Shown: piece by piece, positions 47,973-56,722 of the stretch | How positions within the stretch are numbered: the stretch's first letter is position 1 | Layout of the letters: the number at the start of each line of letters is the position of its first letter | NCBI GenBank assembly: GCA_003402375.1 | Contig: QFXJ01000050.1 | Coordinates: 1 to 64,000 of the forward strand | DNA from: Candidatus Nitrotoga sp. CP45 | GTDB taxonomy: Bacteria > Pseudomonadota > Gammaproteobacteria > Burkholderiales > Gallionellaceae | Direction: 5' to 3' | DNA length: 64,000 nucleotides | Made by a program: the position numbers and the translations under genes | The notes under the pieces: model-generated | The model's database searches: none | Seen by the model: only the letters and a program-made list of their open reading frames with translations | Told to the model about the DNA's origin: nothing

Positions 47973-48816
47973 CGTGTTTACGATCTCCTGAGCAGCAACC
48001 CCATAAATGCGAGATAGATGAACTGCAGGCTGGTGTTGAGCTTTCGCTCGCAGTTCTTCCACAGCCTCCTATTCTTCTCCAGCCAGGCAAAGCTGCGCTC
48101 CACCACCCAGCGCTTGGGGATCACCGCGAACTTGTGCAGTTCGCTGCGCTTGGCAATCTGTACCGTGACAGCCTGGCCCAGTATCTCCTGCGCGCCTTGC
48201 GCGAAGGGCTGGCCCATATAACCGCTGTCGGCCAACACGCTTTGAATCGTGCTCAGATTCGCCTTGCAATGGCGCATCGCCTGTAGTGCACCTTTGCGAT
48301 CCGTTACTTCGGCAGTGGTGACGGCAACGGCATGGGGCAACCCCTGCGTGTCCACTGTAATGTGGCGCTTGATGCCTGAGACTTTCTTGCCCGCGTCATA
48401 GCCCTTGCTCCCGGCTGTGACTGTGTTCTTCACGCTCTGCACGTCCACAATCAATAGTGTGGGCATGGCGCTGCGCACCTGTTTCTCGCGGGCCGCGCCA
48501 ACCTGATTTTTTTAAAGCCCGCTCCAGCACGCTGATATCGTGCTCCTCGGGCTTGCTCCACTTGGCAAAGTAGGCATACACCGTCTGCCATTTCGGAAAC
48601 TCACTGGGCAGAAATCTCCACTGGCAGCCCGTGCGCAGTAAATACAACACCGCACAGAACACCTCGTACAAGTCCACCGTCGTGGGCTTGGTACGTCGCC
48701 GCACGCTGACCAGCAGTGGCTCTATCTCTGCAAATTTTTCCCGACTGATGTCGCTGGCGTATTTCTTCTCTCTCATCCCTATAGTTTCAGGCATATTCCT
48801 CAGATCGTAAACACGC
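47973..48816 (-). mobile_element. IS5-family insertion sequence
   Basis: The element is bounded by 14 bp inverted repeats, CGTGTTTACGATCT at 47973-47986 and its complement at 48802-48815, and by the 8 bp repeat CCTGAGAA. At about 844 bp with two overlapping transposase frames it resembles the IS427-type branch of the IS5 family. It lies between fba and hicA. Confidence 0.75.
47978..48776 (-). CDS. IS5-family transposase in two overlapping frames
   Basis: The first frame starts at 48776 (MREKKYASDISREKFAEIEP, CAVLYLLRTGCQWRFLP) and runs to a stop near 48396. The second runs from about 48510 to 47978 and carries the DDE-type core (DSGYMGQPFAQGAQE, PKRWVVERSFAWLEKNRR). They overlap around a run of seven A (minus strand, 48513-48507). 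Several IS5-family elements join two frames by ribosomal frameshifting at such a run; alternatively a single-base change has broken the gene. Confidence 0.75.
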
Positions 48817-48818
48817 CC

Positions 48819-48902
48819 TGAGAATTCGATGCGCGTTGCGCCCGAATCACTATCATCATCGCCAATGATGTCTGAAATTAAGTTGGCCAGTTGCACATTC
48901 AT
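48819..48902 (-). pseudogene. Host reading frame interrupted by the IS5 element
   Basis: MNVQLANLISDIIGDDDSDS is the start of a frame cut by the element. If the insertion and one CCTGAGAA copy are removed, it continues in frame to a stop at 47781-47783, about 92 codons, though its last residues are encoded by the fba terminator. I do not recognise the product, and it may be a chance frame. Confidence 0.3.
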
Positions 48903-49394
48903 CCGGATTAACGCTTATTGCATGTGCTGAATATGCCAACCTTGAGAGGCCAGCAACATGTCGCGTTGTCGTAATGCCACACGCAATATGCAAATTTCAT
49001 CCGTCAGGCGAAAAGTGCTGGACAGCAGGCCATAGCCTATCAACTGTTACAGTCACGGACAATCGAAAACATCTGGCTTGCGACCGGAGACATTTTTACC
49101 TGTCATGTATTAACGAGATTCACGGCCAATCTACGTGCTCCGGGAATCCCATAGCGCGGTATCCAGTTCACACCCGTCGATATGCTATTGCCACCCCGTA
49201 TCCACGCCACAGCCATCAGCCAGTCTGCTCTTACTCCACGTCTTCTGTAAAACGTTGAAACTCCTGGTTCACGTCTCGCCGCATCGTTTCCTGTTAAACA
49301 TATTGCGCCAGAAGGCCGACTACTACGCTTATTTCATGTCGGAAAGAGGCTGGAGTAGTTTGACCACCGAGGGTATTTCTGTTAGATTAAGAAT
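48903..49394. other. Accessory intergenic region upstream of hicA
   Basis: Nearly 500 bp without a gene I can support. Short frames occur on both strands but none carries a recognisable motif. The hicAB promoter should lie near its end. Confidence 0.4.
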
Positions 49395-49571
49395 ATGGAT
49401 AGCAATGAATTTAAACAATGGCTTGTTAAGCAAGGTGCTACATTTCAGCCAGGCCAAGGAGCTCACATCAGGGTGTTTCTTAATGGCCGTCAATCAGTTC
49501 TGCCGATGCATGACGCGGAACTGAAAATCGATACTATTGAATATATTAAAAAACGGCTAGGATTGAATTAG
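49395..49571 (+). CDS. hicA: HicA-type mRNA interferase toxin
   Basis: The 58-residue product starts MDSNEFKQWLVKQGATF and has GAHIRVFLNGRQSVLPMHD, close in layout to E. coli HicA: a double-stranded RNA-binding-like fold with its catalytic histidine in the G-x-H segment. HicA cleaves mRNAs when free of HicB. No disrupting change is visible. It is followed 10 bp later by its antitoxin gene. Confidence 0.85.
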   Translation: MDSNEFKQWLVKQGATFQPGQGAHIRVFLNGRQSVLPMHDAELKIDTIEYIKKRLGLN

Positions 49572-49581
49572 GGAACTTGCG

Positions 49582-49851
49582 ATGTTTGAATATCCAGTGG
49601 ACTTGATACCTGCCAAGGATGGCGGATTTGTCGTAACTTTTCCCGATGTACCGGAAGCCATTACCCAGGGCGATGATAAGGACGAAGCACTGCAGTATGC
49701 CAGTGAGGCGCTGGAAACCGCGCTTGGTTTCTATATAGGGGATCGTCGTCAACTACCCTTACCCTCCCTTGCAGCCGGGCGCCCCACTGTTACTCCAGAT
49801 GCAATAGTGATTGCCAAGATGATTTCGAACTGGCTATCTATAAAGAAATAA
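49582..49851 (+). CDS. hicB: HicB-type antitoxin lacking the DNA-binding domain
   Basis: The 89-residue protein has the HicB partial RNase H-like fold, MFEYPVDLIPAKDGGFVVTF then PDVPEAITQGDDKDEAL and the YIGDRRQLPLPS strand. E. coli-type HicB proteins go on for about 50 residues with a helix-turn-helix or similar DNA-binding part (AxxELARRIG-like). Here the frame stops after ISNWLSIKK. The toxin-binding half is intact, so neutralisation may persist while autoregulation is lost. Other frames after the stop show no continuation. Confidence 0.8.
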   Translation: MFEYPVDLIPAKDGGFVVTFPDVPEAITQGDDKDEALQYASEALETALGFYIGDRRQLPLPSLAAGRPTVTPDAIVIAKMISNWLSIKK

Positions 49852-49881
49852 CCTAAGGTAGCGTTAAGAAACAGAATAGGC

Positions 49882-49904
49882 CTTTTGCTTTATACAAAAG
49901 GTTT
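49882..49904. terminator. Weak hairpin after hicB
   Basis: CCTTTTG and CAAAAGG pair around a 7-base loop, followed by TTTATG on the plus strand. It may be a weak terminator for hicAB. Confidence 0.4.
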
Positions 49905-50001
49905 ATGACGGATCAGATTTAACACTCCAACTTCGCTGTTTTTCGCATGGTATTACTTCTCAGTTGGGATAGCCCCCATTCAATTCTGACATAATTCCAA
50001 T

Positions 50002-51189
50002 TTAACCTGCCACGCGCAATACGAGCCCCTTGAGATATGCGCCTTCCGGGAAGTTCAATAATATCGGGTGATCCGGCGCGGCGTGCAGTTTGTGTATGAT
50101 GTGCGCATTCACTCCGGCGTCCAAGGCAGCACCGGCAATAATTTTCTGGAACAGGTCATCGTTTATGCCGCCGGAACAAGAATAGGTGGCGAGCATTCCC
50201 CCCGGCCTGAGCAGCTTAAAACCTAACAGGTTAATATCCTTGTAGCCGCGCGCGGCTTTTTCAGCGAAAGCGGCGGTAGGCGCGAATTTGGGTGGATCGA
50301 GAATGATCAGGTCAAATTTGCGGTTCTGGTCACGCAGCTTGCGCAGTGCCTGGAACACGTCGATGCATTGCCATTCAGCGCGGCTGGCATCCAGTCCATT
50401 AAGTTCCACATTGCGCTGTGCCAGTTGCAGCGCTTCATTCGAAGAATCAATTGATAGCACTGATTTTGCGCCGCCACGCAGCGCATACAGCGAGAAACCA
50501 CCGCTGTAGCAAAAGCAATTCAGCACATCCTTGTCTTGCGCCAGGGTTCCAATCAGTTCGCGGTTGTCACGCTGGTCGAGATAAAAGCCCGTCTTCTGCC
50601 CGTGTGCTACATCCACGGCAAAGTGCAACTTGTGTTCAACAATGGATAACGGTTCGGGCAAGTTGCCATGTAGTACGTTATTGCGTTCCAGCAAGCCTTC
50701 TAATGCACGTGAATCAGAATCAGAACGCTCGTAAATACAAACCGGACTGCACATCTTTTGCAGTATGTCGGCGCAAGTGCCGCGCCAGCGTTCGGCTCCC
50801 GCACTGCCAATCTGCATAACCAACACATCGCCATATTGATCTACTACCAGCCCGGGCAGGCCATCGGATTCGCCATGAATCAGGCGCAGGCCAGTGCTGT
50901 GTTGCGCCAATTTGAGATCTTTGCGCAATGCCAGTGCATGGGTAATTTTCGTGCGGAAAAAATCTGCATCGATGCTTTGCTCCGCGTGCCATGACCATAC
51001 TCGCGCAGCAATTTGTGAATGTGCATTGTATGCGGCTTGAGCGAGGAAAGCGCCTTGTGTTGAGTATATCTGTACGGTGTCACCATTAATAGGTGAGCCT
51101 TCCACACATTTAATTGCCCCGGAGAATACCCATGGGTGTCGGCGCAGAAGAGATTTCTCCCTCCCCTCCTTAAGAATAATTTTATTCAT
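50002..51189 (-). CDS. rlmI: 23S rRNA cytosine methyltransferase, RlmI-type
   Basis: The 395-residue protein has an N-terminal PUA domain (LLRRHPWVFSGAIKCVEGSP), a linker, and a class I methyltransferase domain with GFYLDQRDNRELI, VLNCFCYSGGFSLYALRGGA (SAM site) and LDPPKFAPT. RlmI methylates one cytosine of 23S rRNA. It overlaps xerC by four bases and is last in a dapF-DUF484-xerC-rlmI run. Confidence 0.92.
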   Translation of the reverse strand: MNKIILKEGREKSLLRRHPWVFSGAIKCVEGSPINGDTVQIYSTQGAFLAQAAYNAHSQIAARVWSWHAEQSIDADFFRTKITHALALRKDLKLAQHSTGLRLIHGESDGLPGLVVDQYGDVLVMQIGSAGAERWRGTCADILQKMCSPVCIYERSDSDSRALEGLLERNNVLHGNLPEPLSIVEHKLHFAVDVAHGQKTGFYLDQRDNRELIGTLAQDKDVLNCFCYSGGFSLYALRGGAKSVLSIDSSNEALQLAQRNVELNGLDASRAEWQCIDVFQALRKLRDQNRKFDLIILDPPKFAPTAAFAEKAARGYKDINLLGFKLLRPGGMLATYSCSGGINDDLFQKIIAGAALDAGVNAHIIHKLHAAPDHPILLNFPEGAYLKGLVLRVAG

Positions 51190-52106
51190 GGGATTTTCTT
51201 TTTGGCCCGAGGATGCGCTGCATCGTAAATTTTACTGAGGTATTGGAAATCAAGATGGGTGTAAACCTGCGTAGTAGAAATGCTGGTATGGCCGAGCATT
51301 TCTTGCACTGCCCGTAAATCTCCGCTGGATTGCAGCACATGTGAGGCGAACGAATGACGCAACAAGTGCGGATGAACCCCACTGGTGATGCCCTGTTTGA
51401 TGCCCCAACCTGACATGCGTAATTGCACCGCGCGCGAACCAATACGGCGACCATTGCGGTTAACGAATAATGCCGTTTCATCCTGTTTGGCCAACTGTCC
51501 GCGCACTACCAGCCAAGCTTGCAGCGCAGAGATCGCATAACTGCCCAACGGTACAATGCGGGTCTTGGCACCTTTGCCCACAACGCGCACAGCTGCATCA
51601 GCAAAGTCAAGCGCAACAGGATCAAGACTAACCAGCTCTGCCAAGCGCAGACCGGAAGAATAAAATAATTCAAACATCGCTTTGTCACGCACCGCCAGAA
51701 TGTCGCCTGCTGTGGGTAGTTCCATCATGCGCACAGCTTCGTCCGGGGAAAGTGCATGCGGCAGATTGCGCGCCGATTTGGGCGCACGCAGCCCGATGCA
51801 CGGGTTATCTTTAAACTGGTGGTCGCGTATTAGATAAGAATAAAAACTACGCCATGCCGACAGCATACGCGCCAAACTCTTGCCACCCAAACCGCTACCA
51901 TGCAATTGTGCGACAAAACGACGAATTTGATGGTTTTTGAGTTCGTTTAGTGGCGTAAAACCAGCAAGCTTAAATAGACGGCAAATATCGCGGGAGTAAT
52001 TTTCCGCAGTAAGGGGGGAGTAACGGCGCTCGTTGCGCAGATGATCGAGAAATCCGTGCAGTGCAACTTGGTTGAAAGTGGTAGCCTGCGCGGTGCTGTT
52101 TATCAT
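51186..52106 (-). CDS. xerC: Tyrosine recombinase XerC
   Basis: XerC with XerD resolves chromosome dimers at dif. The 306-residue protein has the SAM-like N-terminal domain (FLDHLRNERRYSPLTAENYS) and the catalytic set: Arg in SSGLRLAELVSLD, HLLRHSFASHVL, and the tyrosine in TTQVYTHLDF. It lies four bases after the DUF484 gene, a common pairing, and is not part of the accessory regions. Confidence 0.95.
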   Translation of the reverse strand: MINSTAQATTFNQVALHGFLDHLRNERRYSPLTAENYSRDICRLFKLAGFTPLNELKNHQIRRFVAQLHGSGLGGKSLARMLSAWRSFYSYLIRDHQFKDNPCIGLRAPKSARNLPHALSPDEAVRMMELPTAGDILAVRDKAMFELFYSSGLRLAELVSLDPVALDFADAAVRVVGKGAKTRIVPLGSYAISALQAWLVVRGQLAKQDETALFVNRNGRRIGSRAVQLRMSGWGIKQGITSGVHPHLLRHSFASHVLQSSGDLRAVQEMLGHTSISTTQVYTHLDFQYLSKIYDAAHPRAKKKIP

Positions 52107-52110
52107 CGCT

Positions 52111-52731
52111 TTATAGTGAGGGGCGTAGCGCGCTGCTCACAATTTCGGCAATGCGCTGCAGAAACAAAGTACCCATACCAGGATAAAAGCGTTGCGCATC
52201 CTCACTGGCCAATATTAACAGGCCGATGGATTGTTCATCCGCCCGCAGCGGTAAATAAGCAAACGAATGCAAATGGGCCGCGCTTTCGCCAAACCAGGCC
52301 AAAGTGTCATGAAGAGCGTGATAAACACAGACGGGTTGAAGTTGCTGATCCACAAAAGTAAGTACTTCCAAGCTAGGCGGTAACCCTTTCCAGATGTGCA
52401 ACACAACATGTGGCACGGCAAAAATTTCACGCAAATTCTGCGTAATGACATTCTGCAAACTCATCAGGTCGCGTACGCCAAATAACGCGAGGGTGAATTG
52501 ATGCACTTTTTGCTGTAATGCGTCGTTGTCCTGAGCAAACTTTACCATCTCGTGCAGTTTTTTTTCCAAGCCTTTGTTCTGCTCACGCAAAGTCAATAAC
52601 TGCCGCTCGTTTAATGAAATGGTGCGTCCGCTATACGGATGGGGAATAGTGACTTCCGCTAACATATCAGCGTGATCTTCAAAGAACTGGGGATTATTTT
52701 GTAAATATAGTGCGATGTCTGCGGATTTCAT
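52111..52731 (-). CDS. DUF484 family GAF-like protein
   Basis: The 206-residue protein starts MKSADIALYLQNNPQFFEDH and has PHPYSGRTISLNERQLLTLR followed by a coiled stretch and a GAF-like domain (~75-206), the DUF484 pattern. It is found next to dapF and xerC in many proteobacteria; its molecular function is not established. Confidence 0.9.
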   Translation of the reverse strand: MKSADIALYLQNNPQFFEDHADMLAEVTIPHPYSGRTISLNERQLLTLREQNKGLEKKLHEMVKFAQDNDALQQKVHQFTLALFGVRDLMSLQNVITQNLREIFAVPHVVLHIWKGLPPSLEVLTFVDQQLQPVCVYHALHDTLAWFGESAAHLHSFAYLPLRADEQSIGLLILASEDAQRFYPGMGTLFLQRIAEIVSSALRPSL

Positions 52732-52740
52732 GTCGTCCTC

Positions 52741-53571
52741 TTATAAATTTATTTCACCTTCAAATACAGCAATCGCTGGTCCGGTCATAAATACCGGTGT
52801 GCCGTTTCCGGCCCAAGCTATGTTTAGCACCCCACCGCGCGTGGCAACATTCACGCGCGCGTCCAATAGGCCGCGACGGATGCCGGTTACCACTGCGGCG
52901 CATGCGCCAGTGCCACAGGACAAAGTTTCACCAGCGCCGCGTTCATACACGCGTAATTTGATGTGTTTATGATCCACTATCTGCATGAAGCCTGCATTCA
53001 CTCGTTGCGGAAAACAAGGGTGATGTTCAATGAGCGCCCCCTGTATGATAACTGGTGCATATTCCACATCAGCCACCACCTGTACCGCATGTGGATTGCC
53101 CATCGATAGTGCCGTAATCTGCACTGTTTCGCCCGCTATTTCTAGCGTTTGGATAACAGCATCACTACTGCCAAGAAACGGAATACGTGCAGCCTCAAAA
53201 ATCGGTGCGCCCATGTTTACAGTAACTTGACCATTGTCCTCAAGGCGCGGTGTAATCAAGCCATTTTTTGTTTCTACCACGATTTCACGCTTGAGCGTCA
53301 GTTTTTGATCGTGCACAAAACGCATAAAGCAGCGCGCGCCATTGCCACATTGTTCCACCTCGCCACCATCAGCATTGAAGATGCGATAACGAAAATCCGC
53401 GTCGGGATGCTGAGCAATTTCCACTAGCAAGATTTGATCGCAGCCCACGCCAAAGTGCCGATCGGCTAACAGGCGCAACTGCTCCGGTGTAAGCTGGATA
53501 CGCTGGCGTAATCCATTGAGGACTACGAAATCATTACCGGCACCGTGCATTTTAGTGAACTTCAGTCTCAT
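52741..53571 (-). CDS. dapF: Diaminopimelate epimerase
   Basis: DapF interconverts LL- and meso-diaminopimelate for lysine and peptidoglycan. The 276-residue protein has [20 protein letters not shown] and both catalytic cysteines, in [13 protein letters not shown] (~73) and [15 protein letters not shown] (~217). It is nine bases upstream of the DUF484 gene. Confidence 0.97.
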   Translation of the reverse strand: MRLKFTKMHGAGNDFVVLNGLRQRIQLTPEQLRLLADRHFGVGCDQILLVEIAQHPDADFRYRIFNADGGEVEQCGNGARCFMRFVHDQKLTLKREIVVETKNGLITPRLEDNGQVTVNMGAPIFEAARIPFLGSSDAVIQTLEIAGETVQITALSMGNPHAVQVVADVEYAPVIIQGALIEHHPCFPQRVNAGFMQIVDHKHIKLRVYERGAGETLSCGTGACAAVVTGIRRGLLDARVNVATRGGVLNIAWAGNGTPVFMTGPAIAVFEGEINL

Positions 53572-53858
53572 CTCTTCGTCTCTGTTAATTCCAAATGCCT
53601 AAAATAATCCATTATGTACTGGTTTGCCATGCCAGTTGCCAGCATCCCATAGCAACGATTTTTTTATGCGCGTCATGGCAGGCAATGCGCTCGATGTCGA
53701 ATTGATCGAAAGCTGACGGATAGTTTAGCCGTTTTTTAAAATGGCGATGCAGCTCAGCCCCACCTGCGCGCATCCTTATTGCACAGCAATACGCGTCATT
53801 CTTGGTCATGACAAACCCGGTACAGTTTATCCAGTACAGGCTTGCGTAATTTTTAGCG

Positions 53859-54653
53859 CTAAATAAACTTTATTAACAAATGTGTCGCCAATGCCAGCAT
53901 CAGCATTGCGAAAAGTTTACGCAATAGCACAATCTTCATGCGATGTGCCACCTTCGCGCCGAGTGGCGCAGTAATAACGCTAGCAAGTACGATCCACAAT
54001 AACGACGGTAGGTACACGAAACCCAGGTTAGGAGAGGGTAGTGCATAGGAACTAAGGCCCATAACAATGTAGCCTATTGTGCCACCTATGGCGACCGGAA
54101 AACCGATCGCTGCAGAGGTACCAATTGCATTGCGTATTGGCACATTGCACCAAATTAAAAATGGGACTACAACCGTACCGCCGCCAATAGATACTAAGCT
54201 ACTGATCCAACCAGTAAACATACCCGTTAGCGTCATGCCGGTCATACCAGGTAATTGACGTGAGGCTTGCGGGCGCAATTCAAACAAAATTTGGATTGCT
54301 GCAAAATATACAAATAAAGCAAAAAATATTCCTAGTCCACGCGGCGAAACAAATGCGGCGCATAGCGCACCCAGTGCTGTTCCGAACAAAATGCCAGGAG
54401 TTATAGTACGAACCACGACCCAGTTCACCGCACCATACTGGTGGTGTTTGCGCATGCTAGCGAGGGAAGTAAACAGAATGGTTGCCATCGAGGTACCAAG
54501 CGCCAGATGCATAACGTAAGGGGCAGGGAAGTGCTGCATTTTGAACAACATCAGCAAAACTGGCACCAAAATGGTTCCGCCGCCAATGCCGAACATTCCA
54601 CTAAATAACCCAACCAATGCACCCAGCGCAAGATAGGCGAAAGCCCATTCCAT
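53859..54653 (-). CDS. TauE/SafE family membrane transporter
   Basis: The 264-residue protein has about eight hydrophobic segments with the paired GxFSGMFGIGGGTILVP and WISSLVSIGGGTVVVPFLIW motifs of the TauE/SafE family, putative exporters of sulfite or organosulfur anions. Its substrate cannot be assigned from context. It begins two bases after the EVE-domain gene. Confidence 0.9.
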   Translation of the reverse strand: MEWAFAYLALGALVGLFSGMFGIGGGTILVPVLLMLFKMQHFPAPYVMHLALGTSMATILFTSLASMRKHHQYGAVNWVVVRTITPGILFGTALGALCAAFVSPRGLGIFFALFVYFAAIQILFELRPQASRQLPGMTGMTLTGMFTGWISSLVSIGGGTVVVPFLIWCNVPIRNAIGTSAAIGFPVAIGGTIGYIVMGLSSYALPSPNLGFVYLPSLLWIVLASVITAPLGAKVAHRMKIVLLRKLFAMLMLALATHLLIKFI

Positions 54654-54654
54654 A

Positions 54655-55119
54655 TTAATCGCGTACCAGATGCTTTAGAATAAACCTCCACTCGGCGGGA
54701 TCAACCGGTGTGATGGACAATCGATTGCCACGTTGCAAAACGCGCATGCCTTCCAATTGTGGATGGCGGCGCAGCTCTGCCAATGAAATGGGTTCAATTT
54801 TCTTTACCCATTGCACATCTACATTAAACCACCGCGGCGTTTCCTGCGTGGCCTTGGGATCGAAATATTTGCTATTACGTTCGAATTGGGTTGCATCGGG
54901 ATAGGCAATGCTGGAAACGCGCGCGATGCCTGCAATGCCTGGTACAGCACAATTGGAATGATAGAAAAATACCGCATCACCTTTGCACATTTGATCGCGC
55001 ATGAAGTTACGTGCCTGATAGTTACGGACACCATACCATGCCACGGTCTTATCGGGCAGGTTAGCGAGGGCATCGATGCTAACGTCGCTCGGTTCAGATT
55101 TCATTAGCCAATAACGCAC
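54655..55119 (-). CDS. EVE-domain protein
   Basis: The 154-residue protein begins MRYWLMKSEPSDVSIDAL and has TVAWYGVRNYQARNFMRDQM and GDAVFFYHSNCAVPGIAGI, the full EVE domain. EVE domains are PUA-like and bind modified nucleobases in RNA or DNA. Placement after zapA and the 6S RNA is a conserved core arrangement, which argues against a defence-island role here. Confidence 0.9.
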   Translation of the reverse strand: MRYWLMKSEPSDVSIDALANLPDKTVAWYGVRNYQARNFMRDQMCKGDAVFFYHSNCAVPGIAGIARVSSIAYPDATQFERNSKYFDPKATQETPRWFNVDVQWVKKIEPISLAELRRHPQLEGMRVLQRGNRLSITPVDPAEWRFILKHLVRD

Positions 55120-55403
55120 GTTATTCCATTTAAAACTCTAATAAAGTGAATCATTCTGTGAGAGTGCTTCTGAGAAAATAATCGCTATAATGGAAATTAC
55201 AGAGGCGGCTCTCTCCATTATGTCATTCCATTAATTGAGATTGGAGCCATTAATCCGACAAAAAACAAATAACCTCCGGTTTGGAACAACTATTGTGGCG
55301 TCTACCGACTTCCCTATCCCAATACCTCTCGATGTCAGAAGCACCAAACTGAATGATGAACCTCCCACAAAGTAATGCATGCGACCTACATGCTGGTGTA
55401 CCG

Positions 55404-55437
55404 ATAAAAAATAATGCGGCATACGCCGCATTATTAA
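55404..55437 (-). terminator. Rho-independent terminator downstream of 6S RNA
   Basis: On the minus strand AATAATGCGGCG and a complementary arm form a near-perfect stem followed by TTTTTT. It ends the zapB-zapA-6S RNA transcript. Confidence 0.85.
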
Positions 55438-55442
55438 TTAAA

Positions 55443-55614
55443 GCCCCCCGCCTGTGCCGTTGACCCAACATCTTGAACCTGGGTTCAAGAGGGCCGGTTC
55501 CCAGTTACATCAGGTACATCCGCAGAGGATGCGCACAACAGTAACATTAAGGGGCGCGACCTAAGCAGAGCTTATTGGTCCAAAGAATTATGAGCCTGAC
55601 GAACACCGCAGGGG
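55443..55614 (-). ncRNA. ssrS: 6S RNA
   Basis: Directly downstream of zapA, where 6S RNA usually lies, the minus strand has CCCTGCGGTGTTCGTCAGG near its 5' end, CTTGAACCCAGGTTCAAG with flanking bases near its 3' half (compare CCTTGAACC...GGTTCAAG of E. coli 6S), and GGCACAGGCGGGG at the end able to pair with the 5' region. The long interrupted hairpin mimics an open promoter and binds sigma70 RNA polymerase in stationary phase. Exact ends are estimates. Confidence 0.85.
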
Positions 55615-55618
55615 AAAC

Positions 55619-55933
55619 CTAAAACAACTCATCCTGTTCCGCAAATAATGCGTCTATAGTTGCCACCATAGAGCCCATTCTACGCTTAAATTCACTCGTG
55701 TCAAAACTGGTCCCAAGACCTGGGGTTAATAGTTCGTGAGTAATATTTAAAGCAGACATAATTGCGATACGCTCGAGCGTGACAACCTTACCGATATCGC
55801 GAATTTCGTGCATTTTCTTATCAAGATAAGCGACCGCATCAAGCAATTCTGAACGCTCCGCTTCCGGGCAGGCGACGCGGAATTTCCGATCAAGGATTGT
55901 GACATCAAGCGTTCTTGCACTCTCGCTACTCAT
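55619..55933 (-). CDS. zapA: Cell division protein ZapA
   Basis: ZapA bundles FtsZ filaments at the division ring. The 104-residue protein has TLDVTILDRKFRVACPEAE, then LLDAVAYLDKKMHEIRDIG and ERIAIMSALNITHELL, followed by a C-terminal coiled coil. It begins two bases after the zapB-like gene and is followed by 6S RNA. Confidence 0.93.
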   Translation of the reverse strand: MSSESARTLDVTILDRKFRVACPEAERSELLDAVAYLDKKMHEIRDIGKVVTLERIAIMSALNITHELLTPGLGTSFDTSEFKRRMGSMVATIDALFAEQDELF

Positions 55934-55935
55934 GT

Positions 55936-56130
55936 TTACTCTTCAGGTAATTGTGCCAGCAATCGTTCCAAGCGCGATTTGACAGAGTCAATCTTGTCAT
56001 GGCATTGACGACTTTGACTCAGCGCTTGAGCCAATTCTTGACGCAGGTGATGGTTTTTTTCACGCAAATGTCTAGTCAATTGCACCAATTGAGCTAACTT
56101 ACTTTCCAATGTGTCTAATTCTGCTTGCAT
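55936..56130 (-). CDS. ZapB-like coiled-coil protein
   Basis: The 64-residue protein is almost entirely a coiled coil (LDTLESKLAQLVQLTRHLRE, LRQELAQALSQSRQ). Its size and place directly before zapA fit the small ZapB-like family found there in betaproteobacteria, probably a partner in Z-ring assembly. Confidence 0.8.
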   Translation of the reverse strand: MQAELDTLESKLAQLVQLTRHLREKNHHLRQELAQALSQSRQCHDKIDSVKSRLERLLAQLPEE

Positions 56131-56251
56131 GACGCGAACTATAGTTTAAAGAAACCTGACCAGTCAAATAGGTAACCAAAAATAATTTTAAACTGTACCG
56201 CCAACAGCCCGTTTAGCAGGCGCGCTTTCCAGTTGTGAAGCCCATTTACCT

Positions 56252-56275
56252 TTCGACAGGCTCAAGGCGAACGGA
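56252..56275. repeat. Dispersed TTCGACAGGCTCAAGGCGAACGG repeat
   Basis: TTTCGACAGGCTCAAGGCGA followed by ACGG is a good match to an intergenic repeat, TTCGACAGGCTC-AGGGCGAACGG, scattered through many proteobacterial chromosomes. A diverged copy follows cysS at 13381-13428. Confidence 0.55.
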
Positions 56276-56383
56276 CTTCAAACATAATCTGGCCGAATCA
56301 ATAGTTATGCATTATGGGAAAAAATGCGAAACTAGTAACATAGAAGCTCCCGCAAGCATGAAATTCAGAATAGTTATAACATC

Positions 56384-56722
56384 ATGCAATACGTACAAAA
56401 CCTCCCCCTCCCTCCGGCTTTAAACGGATTAGACGATAAAAATGAAGTAAAAAAGCTAACCGAAATTAAACCGGTTAACCCCACCCCAGAGCGCACCCAG
56501 CCATCAATAGTGCTTCGGCAACTTACACAATCCGAACATCAGCCCCCCCTTATTAGGCCACTCGAAAGACGAAATGCAGAGACCCATCTTAGCGAACGCC
56601 GAACATTCTGTCGCCGTATTAAAACTCAACCTCTTCTGAAAGAGCTTCGTTCAAAGGTGGATCGACGACACCGTAAACAAAGAAAAACAGATATTACAGA
56701 ACACATAGATGAAAAGGCTTAA
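56384..56722 (+). CDS. Small Arg- and Pro-rich protein of unknown function
   Basis: This 112-residue frame has a plausible start but no strong ribosome binding site. The N-terminal half is Pro/Leu-rich (MQYVQNLPLPPALNGL) and looks disordered; the C-terminal half is basic, with ERRTFCRRI and KVDRRHRKQRKTD. No domain is recognised; the basic tail could bind nucleic acid or membrane lipid. It may be a real gene or a chance frame. Confidence 0.45.
   Translation: MQYVQNLPLPPALNGLDDKNEVKKLTEIKPVNPTPERTQPSIVLRQLTQSEHQPPLIRPLERRNAETHLSERRTFCRRIKTQPLLKELRSKVDRRHRKQRKTDITEHIDEKA

Noticed and set aside
51186-52106. Tyrosine recombinase as an integrase of a mobile element or the missing integron integrase.
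   Set aside because: Sequence and dapF-DUF484-xerC-rlmI context identify it as housekeeping XerC; it lacks the extra IntI-specific region and is about 50 kb from the attC sites.
54655-55119. EVE-domain gene as part of a defence island with restriction functions.
   Set aside because: It sits in a conserved core block (zapA, 6S RNA, dapF, xerC) with no restriction or methylation genes nearby.
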